The translations under genes and the position numbers were made by a program. Below the pieces are notes generated by a model. It was not told the DNA's origin. It ran no database searches and saw nothing but the letters and a program-made list of their open reading frames with translations. From NCBI GenBank assembly GCA_017538465.1, contig JAFYIW010000293.1:1-5709 (forward strand): a DNA stretch of 5,709 bases. The letters are read 5' to 3'. The stretch comes from Victivallales bacterium. Lineage in GTDB: Bacteria; Verrucomicrobiota; Lentisphaeria; Oligosphaerales; Oligosphaeraceae. Of this stretch, positions 1 through 5,396 are shown in pieces (within the stretch, counting starts at the first letter, position 1; each line of letters begins with the position of its first letter).

Positions 1-90
1 ACCGCCGAGCAGCCGGCCACCGCCGAGCAGCCGGCCACCGCCGAGCAGCCGGCCACCGCCGACCAGCCGGCCACCGCCGACCAGCCGGCC
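1..90 (+). repeat. Five tandem 18-bp units (hexapeptide repeat)
   Basis: Five contiguous 18-bp units run from the window edge. Units 1-3 (1-54) are identical, accgccgagcagccggcc, and units 4-5 (55-90) are identical to each other and differ from the first three only by g to c at unit position 9. A degenerate start of a sixth unit (gccgaacct) follows. The unit length is a multiple of three, so gain or loss of copies keeps the frame. The array probably extends to the left of the window. Near-identity at synonymous sites points to recent expansion by slippage or unequal recombination. Confidence 0.95.
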
Positions 91-126
91 GCCGAACCTG
101 AGGTGAATGGAGATTCCGCTCCATAG
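1..126 (+). CDS. C-terminal end of a repeat-tailed protein (partial, unrecognised)
   Basis: The first reading frame is open from the left edge to a TAG at 124-126, giving 41 residues of a protein whose start lies outside the window. It reads as three TAEQPA units, two TADQPA units, then AEPEVNGDSAP. The tail is rich in Ala, Pro and acidic residues with no hydrophobic stretch, so it should be disordered and soluble; such tails often act as linkers or spacers. Nothing here identifies the catalytic or binding part of the protein. Its third codon positions are almost all G/C, matching the first half of the TIR gene that starts 40 bases downstream on the same strand, so the two may be co-transcribed. 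That the repeats are translated is an inference: the frame stays open, ends in non-repeat codons, and the one base difference among units (GAG/GAC) is a conservative Glu/Asp change. Confidence 0.7.
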   Translation, partial: TAEQPATAEQPATAEQPATADQPATADQPAAEPEVNGDSAP

Positions 127-166
127 TTTGCGGTCATCTAGGACAATGGATTTCCTGGTTTAGGTC

Positions 167-2245
167 ATGCCGAAGATCCAGTGCAAGATGTGCGGCGGGA
201 TGGTCGAGCTAGCCGACTCGGCCACGGTGGCGGAGTGCCCGTACTGCGGTTCCATGGCCACCTTCCCGAGGCTGGACGGCGACCGCAAGGAGCAGCTCTA
301 CGCCCGCGCGGAGCACTTCCGGCGCCTGAACGACTTCGACCGCGCCCTGGCGGCGTACGAGGAGCTCGTGCGGGAGGACGGCACGGACGCGGACGCGTAC
401 TGGGGGCTGGTGCTCTGCCGCTTCGGCATCGAGTACGTGGAGGACCCCGCCACGCACGAGCGCGTCCCGACCTGCCACCGCGTGCAGTACGACTCCATCC
501 TGACCGACGCGGACTACCGGGCCGCGCTGGAGCACGCGGGCGCGGCGGAGCGCGAGATCTACGAGCGCGAGGCGAAGCGCATCTCGGAGATCCAGAAGGA
601 CATCCTGGCCCTCTCCGCGCAGGAGAGCCCCTTCGACGTCTTCATCTGCTACAAGGAGTCCACCGACGGCGGCACGCGCACGAGAGACTCCGCGCTGGCG
701 CAGGACATCTACTACCACCTGACCAACGAGGGGCTGAAGGTCTTCTTCGCCCGCATCACGCTGGAGGACAAGCTGGGCCGGCAGTACGAGCCGTACATCT
801 TCGCGGCGCTGAACTCGGCGAAGGTGATGCTGGTGGTGGGCACGAGCCGGGAGAACATCAGCGCGGTGTGGGTGCGCAACGAGTGGAGCCGTTTCCTGGC
901 CCTGATGAAGAAGGACCGCTCGCGGCTGCTGATCCCCTGCTACCGGGACATGGACGCGTATGATCTCCCGGACGAGCTGTCGATGTTCCAGGCGCAGGAC
1001 ATGTCGAAGATCGGCTTTCTGCAGGACCTCATCCGCGGCGTGAAGAAGGTCGTCGGGAAGGACGCGCCGGGCGGTGGCAAGGGCACCGCGTCGCCGGCTT
1101 CTCCCGTCGATAGCAAGGTGGACAAGCTGATTCAGCGCACGCAGATTTTCCTGCAGGACGGGGTGTGGGACAAAGCGGCTCAATATAGCTCAAATCTTCT
1201 GGACGAGGCCCCGCGAAATGCCTACGGATATCTCTACGGCTTCATGGCGTCGCAGAGGGTAAATGACCTGGCGCAATTGAAAAATGTGGCAAATCCGCTG
1301 GATGCCTGTCCGGAAATTCGCCATGCGCTGGAGTTTTCGGACACCTCCCTGAAGGCAAAGCTCCAGGAACAGATTGCTTGTCAGGCCAGACACTTGGAAT
1401 TTGTCCGGCTGAATAAAAAGGTGAGGGACACCGAGAATTTCGAGCAGGCCATGGAGATTTTGCGTAAACTCTCTGCAATGGACGATCTTGAGGACGCCAA
1501 TGAGGCAGCCAGACGAGTTTTCAGAATCCGCCTGAATTATGTCGCGAATTTTCTGGAGCTGGCCAGCATTGCAGATTTGATGGAGTTCCGGCGACAACTG
1601 GATGAATTGCGCAGGTATGGCGATGTCTCCACCGTGGAGGCGGAGGTCTTGCGCCGTCTGGAATCGGCCAACGCCGCCTACGAGAAAGATTTCGCAAAAT
1701 TGCGGGAGGAACTTCAGCTGGCCGCGATGGATGTCTCGCCCGGGGCCGACCAGCTTTTTGACTCGGCGGTCAAAAAAATTCAGACCCTGGCGGAGACGAA
1801 ATTCCCCGCCGCCGTGGAATTCCTGGAGAACGAGGGTCCCGCAATGTTCCAGGAGCGTTATGGCAGGCGGTTTGTGATGATGGTGGAGAAAGGCACTGTC
1901 GAGAGCAGGAACTGGAACCGGGTGCTTCATAATCTACGGACTCTTCGCAATGATTTGGCGGAACTTGATGCGCGGGGATTCCACGAGGCCGGGGAATATC
2001 TGGAAAAGGATTACCCGGAGGTGTGCTACAATCGCGCCTGCCAGGCGCAGGAAAACGGATGCTATTCGCAGGCCCTGAGACTGTTTGACCTATGTCCGGA
2101 AAAAAAGGAACACTGCCAGGAGCAAATCAATGATTGCCTAAGAGGAAAGGTGAAAAAAGAGTTTTGGGCAATAGGCCTTGCGAGCGCCGCCGGAGTGGCA
2201 CTGGTGATATTTCTGATAATATTCATTGCCAGACATTGGCGATAA
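167..2245 (+). CDS. Zinc-ribbon, TPR-like, TIR-domain protein with C-terminal membrane anchor
   Basis: A 692-residue protein. Residues 6-27 form a zinc ribbon (C6xxC9, C24xxC27). Residues 41-85 are TPR-like helices. Residues about 154-295 are a TIR domain: box-1-like strand FDVFICYKES (156-165), and W235-V-R-N-E239, which lines up with the WVHKE segment holding the catalytic glutamate of the SARM1 NADase, so NAD cleavage or signalling is plausible but unproven. Residues about 318-420 continue with a TPR-like pattern (FLQDGVWDKAAQYSSNLLDE). The middle is long and helical. Residues 620-659 resemble the short YNxA...GxYxxAxxxF repeat common in such proteins. Residues 667-688 are one hydrophobic segment followed by RHWR, suggesting a tail anchor with the TIR domain in the cytoplasm. 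The start is the family-typical Met just before the zinc ribbon, although only a weak AGG lies 2 bases upstream. Codon use changes sharply near 1095-1175. The role (defence, stress or regulatory scaffold) is not decided by the sequence. Confidence 0.93.
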   Translation: MPKIQCKMCGGMVELADSATVAECPYCGSMATFPRLDGDRKEQLYARAEHFRRLNDFDRALAAYEELVREDGTDADAYWGLVLCRFGIEYVEDPATHERVPTCHRVQYDSILTDADYRAALEHAGAAEREIYEREAKRISEIQKDILALSAQESPFDVFICYKESTDGGTRTRDSALAQDIYYHLTNEGLKVFFARITLEDKLGRQYEPYIFAALNSAKVMLVVGTSRENISAVWVRNEWSRFLALMKKDRSRLLIPCYRDMDAYDLPDELSMFQAQDMSKIGFLQDLIRGVKKVVGKDAPGGGKGTASPASPVDSKVDKLIQRTQIFLQDGVWDKAAQYSSNLLDEAPRNAYGYLYGFMASQRVNDLAQLKNVANPLDACPEIRHALEFSDTSLKAKLQEQIACQARHLEFVRLNKKVRDTENFEQAMEILRKLSAMDDLEDANEAARRVFRIRLNYVANFLELASIADLMEFRRQLDELRRYGDVSTVEAEVLRRLESANAAYEKDFAKLREELQLAAMDVSPGADQLFDSAVKKIQTLAETKFPAAVEFLENEGPAMFQERYGRRFVMMVEKGTVESRNWNRVLHNLRTLRNDLAELDARGFHEAGEYLEKDYPEVCYNRACQAQENGCYSQALRLFDLCPEKKEHCQEQINDCLRGKVKKEFWAIGLASAAGVALVIFLIIFIARHWR

Positions 2246-2337
2246 ACTTCTGCAAAGTCACGAAGAACCGCCATTCAAGCAAGCGAGCAAAGCTCAAAAC
2301 CGTACGATGCAAGGCGGAGGCAGACAGAGGATTTTTG

Positions 2338-2361
2338 CCGATTCTCTTGCAAATCGGTTTT
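2338..2361 (+). terminator. Weak terminator-like hairpin downstream of the TIR gene
   Basis: ccgatt (2338-2343) pairs with aatcgg (2352-2357) across an 8-base loop and is followed directly by TTTT (2358-2361). It lies about 90 bases past the TIR gene stop. The stem is only six base pairs with moderate GC, so termination here would be partial at best. Confidence 0.3.
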
Positions 2362-2424
2362 CCCGTGATATCTTATGTCCTGGATGGCCGCCGTGACCTG
2401 GCACTCTGGACAATACTTGCATTA

Positions 2425-2445
2425 GGAGCCACAAGGCTCTATTTT
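2425..2445 (+). terminator. Probable intrinsic terminator of the + strand transcript
   Basis: ggagcc (2425-2430) pairs with ggctct (2435-2440, one G-T pair at the base) across the tetraloop acaa, and ATTTT follows at 2441-2445. The stem is short but GC-rich with a tight loop and a U-run on the + strand side, which is the right orientation for ending the TIR gene transcript about 180 bases after its stop. On the opposite strand no T-run follows the stem. Confidence 0.4.
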
Positions 2446-2535
2446 AATCAACTCTGCAGAGCAGATTCGATCCGGCGCCATCCCCTTTTTCGTTAGGCTA
2501 TGTTCACCGAGAGGGGACCTAATCAAGGCTTTTCA

Positions 2536-2565
2536 GCCGCGAAGCGGCAAGCGCACGGAGTGCGC
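2536..2565. repeat. Two adjacent perfect short hairpins
   Basis: gccgc-gaa-gcggc (2536-2548) and gcgcac-gga-gtgcgc (2551-2565) are perfect inverted repeats with 3-base loops, two bases apart. The right arm of the second can alternatively pair with gcgca at 2572-2576 (tgcgc at 2561-2565), so competing folds exist. Neither hairpin has a T-run immediately after it on either strand; on the - strand the pair is followed by TGAAAAGCC. Paired short hairpins between convergent genes are typical of small dispersed intergenic repeats or of bidirectional transcript-end structures. Only one copy is visible here, so calling it a dispersed element is an inference. Confidence 0.5.
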
Positions 2566-2642
2566 GACCATGCGCAGCCGGCGGGGGCAGGCACCACCAG
2601 TCATTTCCACTCAAGCCATATCTGCTCTGTCTCTCGCTCGCA

Positions 2643-2667
2643 TCTGCAAACTTCTAGAAGTTGCAGA
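2643..2667 (-). terminator. Hairpin at the end of the activase gene (transcript-end structure)
   Basis: tctgc-a-aactt (2643-2653) pairs with aagtt-gcaga (2658-2667): ten base pairs, one bulged A at 2648, loop ctag. It begins three bases after the activase stop codon (2671-2673 on the - strand; a second in-frame TAG is at 2668-2670). There is no U-run after the stem in the - direction, so it is not a classic intrinsic terminator; it may protect the mRNA 3' end or work with another factor. Confidence 0.4.
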
Positions 2668-2670
2668 CTA

Positions 2671-3561
2671 CTAGATATGAACTTCGATGTGAGTGTGCCG
2701 CATGAGAAATTCCTGCCAGTTCGTCTTGGTCGTCTCAGGGACGAAAGGCGCGTGGAAGAAGCGTTCTTTGCCGAGGCGGGCGTTTTTGCTTTCTCCCAGA
2801 GGGTGATAGGGTTCCAGATCAATTCGCGTCAGATGCTTCAGAGAATTGGCAAGTTCGGCAATGAAGAGCAGGGCGGCCTCGGAATCATTGAGGCCGGGAA
2901 TCAACGGACAGCGCAGAACCGTCCGCCCCCCCGCCACGTCCAGACGATGCAGATTCTCCAATATCAAATCGTCAGGCACGCCGATTAGCCGTTCGTGCAG
3001 TTCGGGTGGAGCCTTGATGTCCCAGAGCCATAGATCGACCAGGGGAAGCAGTGGTTCCACGTGTTCCCAAGGCGCGAAGCCGCTGGTCTCCACGCAAGTA
3101 TGGAGTTTGGCGTTTTTGGCGGCGGAGAGGAGTTCCCGCGTGAAGTCGAAATGTGCCAGCGGCTCCCCGCCGGAGAGGGTGAGTCCACCGCCGGAGTGGT
3201 CGTAGAACACCTGATCGGCCAGGACTTCCTCCAGCACCTGGGGAATCGTCATCTCCCTTCCGACCATTTCCAGCGCATTGACAGGGCAGACCGTCGTACA
3301 GCGTCCGCAATGCAGGCACCATGTGCGGTCAAAATGATGGCCATTCTCTCCGAAGGCGTGGCATTTTCGCGGGCAGACCGCCGCGCATCGCCGACACCGC
3401 ATGCACTTCGCGTCGTCATAGTAGAGCTCCGCCGCAAAGGATTGCGATTCGGGGTTATGGCACCAGCGGCAGGCCAGAGGACACCCCTTCAGGAAAACCA
3501 CCGTACGGATGCCTGGCCCGTCGTGGACTGCGAATTTCTCGATGTCGGAGACCAGCGTCAT
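2671..3561 (-). CDS. Glycyl-radical enzyme activating protein (radical SAM)
   Basis: This 296-residue protein uses a [4Fe-4S] cluster and S-adenosylmethionine to place the glycyl radical on a partner glycyl radical enzyme. Residues 13-19 read HDGPGIR, the typical family start, followed by the radical SAM cluster motif C27-x3-C31-x2-C34. An inserted ferredoxin-like domain carries two more cluster motifs, C53xxC56xxC59xxxC63P and C82xxC85xxC88xxxC92P. S130-G-G-E-P134 is the SAM-binding motif. The length and the ferredoxin insert place it with activases of the PflC/CutD/HpdA type rather than the shorter PflA of pyruvate formate-lyase, so the partner substrate cannot be named. The ATG at 3561 is preceded by a GGGACGG stretch. 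It is the last gene of the - strand cluster, 39 bases after folB. No glycyl radical enzyme gene is in the window, which is unusual because partners are usually adjacent. Confidence 0.95.
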   Translation of the reverse strand: MTLVSDIEKFAVHDGPGIRTVVFLKGCPLACRWCHNPESQSFAAELYYDDAKCMRCRRCAAVCPRKCHAFGENGHHFDRTWCLHCGRCTTVCPVNALEMVGREMTIPQVLEEVLADQVFYDHSGGGLTLSGGEPLAHFDFTRELLSAAKNAKLHTCVETSGFAPWEHVEPLLPLVDLWLWDIKAPPELHERLIGVPDDLILENLHRLDVAGGRTVLRCPLIPGLNDSEAALLFIAELANSLKHLTRIDLEPYHPLGESKNARLGKERFFHAPFVPETTKTNWQEFLMRHTHIEVHI

Positions 3562-3600
3562 TGCGTCCGTCCCGTATGCTCCCAGGATGCCGACGAATGT

Positions 3601-3978
3601 TCAGAGGGGGGCACGGCGGGTGCGGGTGATTTGGAGGGCAGCATAGTCCGCATGTTTGACGCCGGACGGCTTTTTAATTTCGACAGAAGCGCTGGACACG
3701 CGTGGAGAGGCTTCCAGACAGACATCCGCGAGACACTGGGCGAGAGTCTCAATGAGTTGACAGGTGGAATTCTCGCAGACGCGCATGATTCGCCTGGAAA
3801 GATCGGCATAGTTGACCGTCTGCTCCAAGTCGTCAGTCCTGGCGGCGTCACGGGTGTCCAGGGTGACGCTGGCCGTCACGAGCAATGTCTGTGCGGTCAC
3901 ACGTTCGTCCTCTTTGCAGCCGATATGTGCGCTGCATCGCAGATTGGCGATGGTGATGGTGTCCATTGGCGGGGTCAT
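3601..3978 (-). CDS. folB: Dihydroneopterin aldolase
   Basis: FolB converts 7,8-dihydroneopterin to 6-hydroxymethyl-7,8-dihydropterin plus glycolaldehyde in cytoplasmic folate synthesis. At 125 residues the length is normal. The family core DDLEQTVNYADL (49-60) contains Tyr57, LIETLA (75-80) contains Glu77, and VEIKKPSG (99-106) contains Lys103. With Glu25 these match the active-site Glu22, Tyr54, Glu74 and Lys100 of the Staphylococcus aureus enzyme at a constant offset of three (alignment from memory). The usual YHG motif is replaced by AHIG (17-20), as in divergent family members, so a related FolX-type epimerase activity cannot be fully excluded. The start ATG at 3978 shares one base with the acyltransferase stop (TAATG), and no Shine-Dalgarno sequence is visible, which points to translational coupling. 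A second ATG at codon 5 is possible. No other folate gene is in the window. Confidence 0.9.
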   Translation of the reverse strand: MTPPMDTITIANLRCSAHIGCKEDERVTAQTLLVTASVTLDTRDAARTDDLEQTVNYADLSRRIMRVCENSTCQLIETLAQCLADVCLEASPRVSSASVEIKKPSGVKHADYAALQITRTRRAPL

Positions 3979-5018
3979 TAAGGGGCAGGGCGGTCTGGTT
4001 GAGATGCTGGCGAGTCAGTAAAAAATGTCTCGTCGGCGTTTTGGACATTGTAGGTTTTCGCGTAGAATGGATACTGTTCAGCGTATTCTTTCGGGGCATT
4101 GGCGGGGCAGCCTCGCCAGTAGCGGTAAAGCCAGAGGTATTGCTCAGGATGCCGCAGGACAAGTTTCTCGTAGCCATGGAAGATGTCCTGTGTCAACTCG
4201 GCGGGGGAAGCATAGTCGGCAGGGGGGCGCGGCAGCGGTTCCAGGTCTATGCTGAAATTGCCGTCAGGCCGCTTGTAGCAGCCCAGAAGAATCATCGGCA
4301 GTCGATGGCGCATGGCGATTACGGCAGGCAATGGCGAGGCAACCACGGCAAGATGGAAGAACTTCACGAAGATGCCGCCTTTCTTGGGGCTCACATGCTG
4401 GTCAATCAGGATGCCGATGTCGCAATGCTCCTTTAGGGCGCGGAGAATGCCGCGGGCTGCCCCCTGCGCAGGGATAAGCATCGTGTCAGTCTGTTCCGTA
4501 CGCAGCTGCTCGGCCAGTTCGTTGAGCCACTCGGAGTTGAAACGCGCCGTGATGACGGCGCCGCGGCGCCCTGCCAAGTAGGAGATATGGCTACACAGTT
4601 CCCAGTTTCCCAGATGAAGGGTGCAATAGACGGCAGATGGCAAAGAACTGTCGTCCTGACGCGCCTTCTTGCGGTCAAGGATGTCTTGGCTGAGGGTCAG
4701 TCGCGGCTTGACGTCATCAGGATGCGTGAAGAAATGCAGCCAGTCCAGCCCCAGTTCAAATACATACTGGAGATTTTTTCTGGCCAGTTTTCCGCGTTCG
4801 GCCTTGGACATGCCAGGAAAGGCTATTGCCAGATTCGCTTGGACGATTTTGCGCATGCGTCCCGTGAAAGGCCAAGTGAGATAGTAGAAGAATCTCGCCC
4901 AGCGGCGCACCCACTTCACCGAGAGATTGCCGAAAAGAAAAGTGGCCAGCGGCAGCAGGCAGCGTCCTACAAAACCCCGGCGAGGAGGGGATGGTTGCTG
5001 GCTGACAGTGGTGGACAT
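3978..5018 (-). CDS. Lipid A-type lysophospholipid acyltransferase (HtrB/LpxL family)
   Basis: This 346-residue protein belongs to the LpxL/LpxM (HtrB/MsbB) acyltransferases, which add a secondary acyl chain to lipid A precursors at the inner membrane using acyl-ACP. The catalytic H-x4-E motif is H135-L-G-N-W-E140. The downstream segment GILIDQHVSPKKGG (202-215) with D206-Q-H is the second conserved block, and LPAVIAMRHRLP follows as the third. N-terminal residues 16-50 are hydrophobic and basic (membrane-associated). The C-terminus has about 30 residues beyond the usual end, rich in polar residues and Pro. I chose the ATG at 5018: the open frame reaches back to a TTG at 5108, but that would overlap the preceding gene by 59 bases. 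No clear Shine-Dalgarno precedes 5018, so the start is less certain than the family. The stop is shared with the folB start. Acyl chain and position are not predictable from the sequence. Confidence 0.92.
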   Translation of the reverse strand: MSTTVSQQPSPPRRGFVGRCLLPLATFLFGNLSVKWVRRWARFFYYLTWPFTGRMRKIVQANLAIAFPGMSKAERGKLARKNLQYVFELGLDWLHFFTHPDDVKPRLTLSQDILDRKKARQDDSSLPSAVYCTLHLGNWELCSHISYLAGRRGAVITARFNSEWLNELAEQLRTEQTDTMLIPAQGAARGILRALKEHCDIGILIDQHVSPKKGGIFVKFFHLAVVASPLPAVIAMRHRLPMILLGCYKRPDGNFSIDLEPLPRPPADYASPAELTQDIFHGYEKLVLRHPEQYLWLYRYWRGCPANAPKEYAEQYPFYAKTYNVQNADETFFTDSPASQPDRPAP

Positions 5019-5049
5019 GGTGGATGATAGCGGATAAGCTATAGGAATT

Positions 5050-5382
5050 TCAGTTCTTCTGGACAAGAAGGAAGGCCTGCGTTGTGTTGTCCTCGTTCTC
5101 ATCGACAACCAGCCCGACTGGTTCGTAGCCGCCCATCCAGCGTTCCTGGAGGACGGCGAGCAGGGCAGGCGTGTCGGGGTTGGTCAAAGGGACAAAACGC
5201 AGATCTTGCGGAGGACGGTCAGATGGCTGCAAAGTGAAGACGATTCGCTCCTTGAGTTGGCATACCGCAATGGGCCTCCTTGGCACGCCACGCCGGCAAC
5301 TCTGCAGGAGGGCCTGGGCGACCTCTTCCAGGTCATTGCGCAGATCATCGAGGGAGAAAAAGGAATGGAAATCGGCTTCCAT
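5050..5382 (-). CDS. Conserved-looking small protein of unknown function
   Basis: I do not recognise this 110-residue protein. It has no signal peptide or membrane segment and should be cytoplasmic. The first third is acidic and helical (SLDDLRNDLEEVAQALLQSC). The middle holds basic residues and a likely strand (KERIVFTL). The C-terminal part, LLAVLQERWMGGYEPVGLVV followed by AFLLVQKN, has the helix, 'GWE-V' type turn and final hydrophobic strand seen in DUF4177-like small domains, a weak resemblance only. Evidence that it is a real gene is strong: an AGGAGG (5389-5394) lies six bases before the ATG at 5382, it fits exactly between two genes on the same strand, and it starts 14 bases after the preceding stop. 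It may work with the sugar-nucleotide or lipid acylation genes around it, but nothing in the sequence proves that. Confidence 0.85.
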   Translation of the reverse strand: MEADFHSFFSLDDLRNDLEEVAQALLQSCRRGVPRRPIAVCQLKERIVFTLQPSDRPPQDLRFVPLTNPDTPALLAVLQERWMGGYEPVGLVVDENEDNTTQAFLLVQKN

Positions 5383-5388
5383 CGGGAG

Positions 5389-5394
5389 CCTCCT
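5389..5394 (-). promoter_or_regulatory. Strong Shine-Dalgarno sequence of the 110-residue protein
   Basis: On the - strand the sequence is AGGAGG followed by CTCCCG and ATG (spacing six). It is the only strong ribosome binding site seen among the starts in this window; it sits between the pyrophosphorylase stop and the next start, and supports 5382 as the true start. Confidence 0.85.
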
Positions 5395-5396
5395 GG

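Larger units (their letters stand above)
2335..2496 (+). pseudogene. Possible small membrane ORF or gene remnant (53 codons)
   Basis: A frame open to TAG at 2494-2496 contains a hydrophobic, membrane-like segment (LLQIGFPVISYVL, then LALWTILALGATRLYF). A TTG at 2335 preceded by AGAGG at 2326-2330 could serve as start, giving 53 residues. The pattern of two hydrophobic segments around a short basic/acidic turn vaguely recalls the N-terminus of small membrane proteins found beside lipid-related acyltransferases (COG4648-like), but this rests on general impression only. Against it, two terminator-like hairpins lie inside the frame, there is no ATG start, and the tail (ADSIRRHPLFR) looks random. 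It could equally be chance coding in non-coding DNA. Confidence 0.18.
2246..2670. other. Convergent intergenic region, hairpin-rich, no convincing gene
   Basis: These 425 bases separate the ends of the TIR gene (+) and the activase gene (-). No recognisable protein is encoded on either strand. The region contains two hairpins followed by T-runs on the + strand (2338-2361 and 2425-2445), a pair of short perfect GC-rich hairpins (2536-2565), and a larger hairpin next to the activase stop (2643-2667). A short hydrophobic frame at 2335-2496 is listed separately. The part at 2246-2330 shows nothing beyond a short gagc/gctc inverted repeat (2285-2295). The part at 2566-2642 has a G-rich run but no clear element. 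Confidence 0.8.

Noticed and set aside
1..90. CRISPR-like array at the left edge
   Set aside because: The units are contiguous 18-bp repeats without spacers and keep an open reading frame, so they are coding tandem repeats.
146..163. Mini frame MDFLV just before the TIR gene, preceded by AGGA
   Set aside because: Five codons with no attenuator-like hairpins or repeated regulatory codons; likely chance.
181..963. 260-codon + strand frame inside the TIR gene
   Set aside because: Its translation is dominated by Arg, Gly, Ala and Pro, typical of a shifted frame in GC-rich DNA; the overlapping frame has clear domains.
209..1183. Long 324-codon open frame on the - strand opposite the TIR domain region
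   Set aside because: It is a by-product of the very high GC third positions of the real gene and ends where that composition ends; its translation is Arg/Val/Leu-rich with no recognisable domain.
1190..1930. 246-codon - strand frame opposite the second half of the TIR gene
   Set aside because: No family resemblance, no ribosome binding site noted, and fully overlapped by the supported TIR gene.
3061..3981. 306-codon + strand frame across the activase and folB genes
   Set aside because: It is opposite two genes with clear catalytic motifs and its own translation shows no family pattern.
5019..5108. Upstream extension of the acyltransferase to a TTG at 5108
   Set aside because: It would overlap the preceding gene by 59 bases, and the extension is polar and unlike the family start; the ATG at 5018 sits cleanly after the previous stop.
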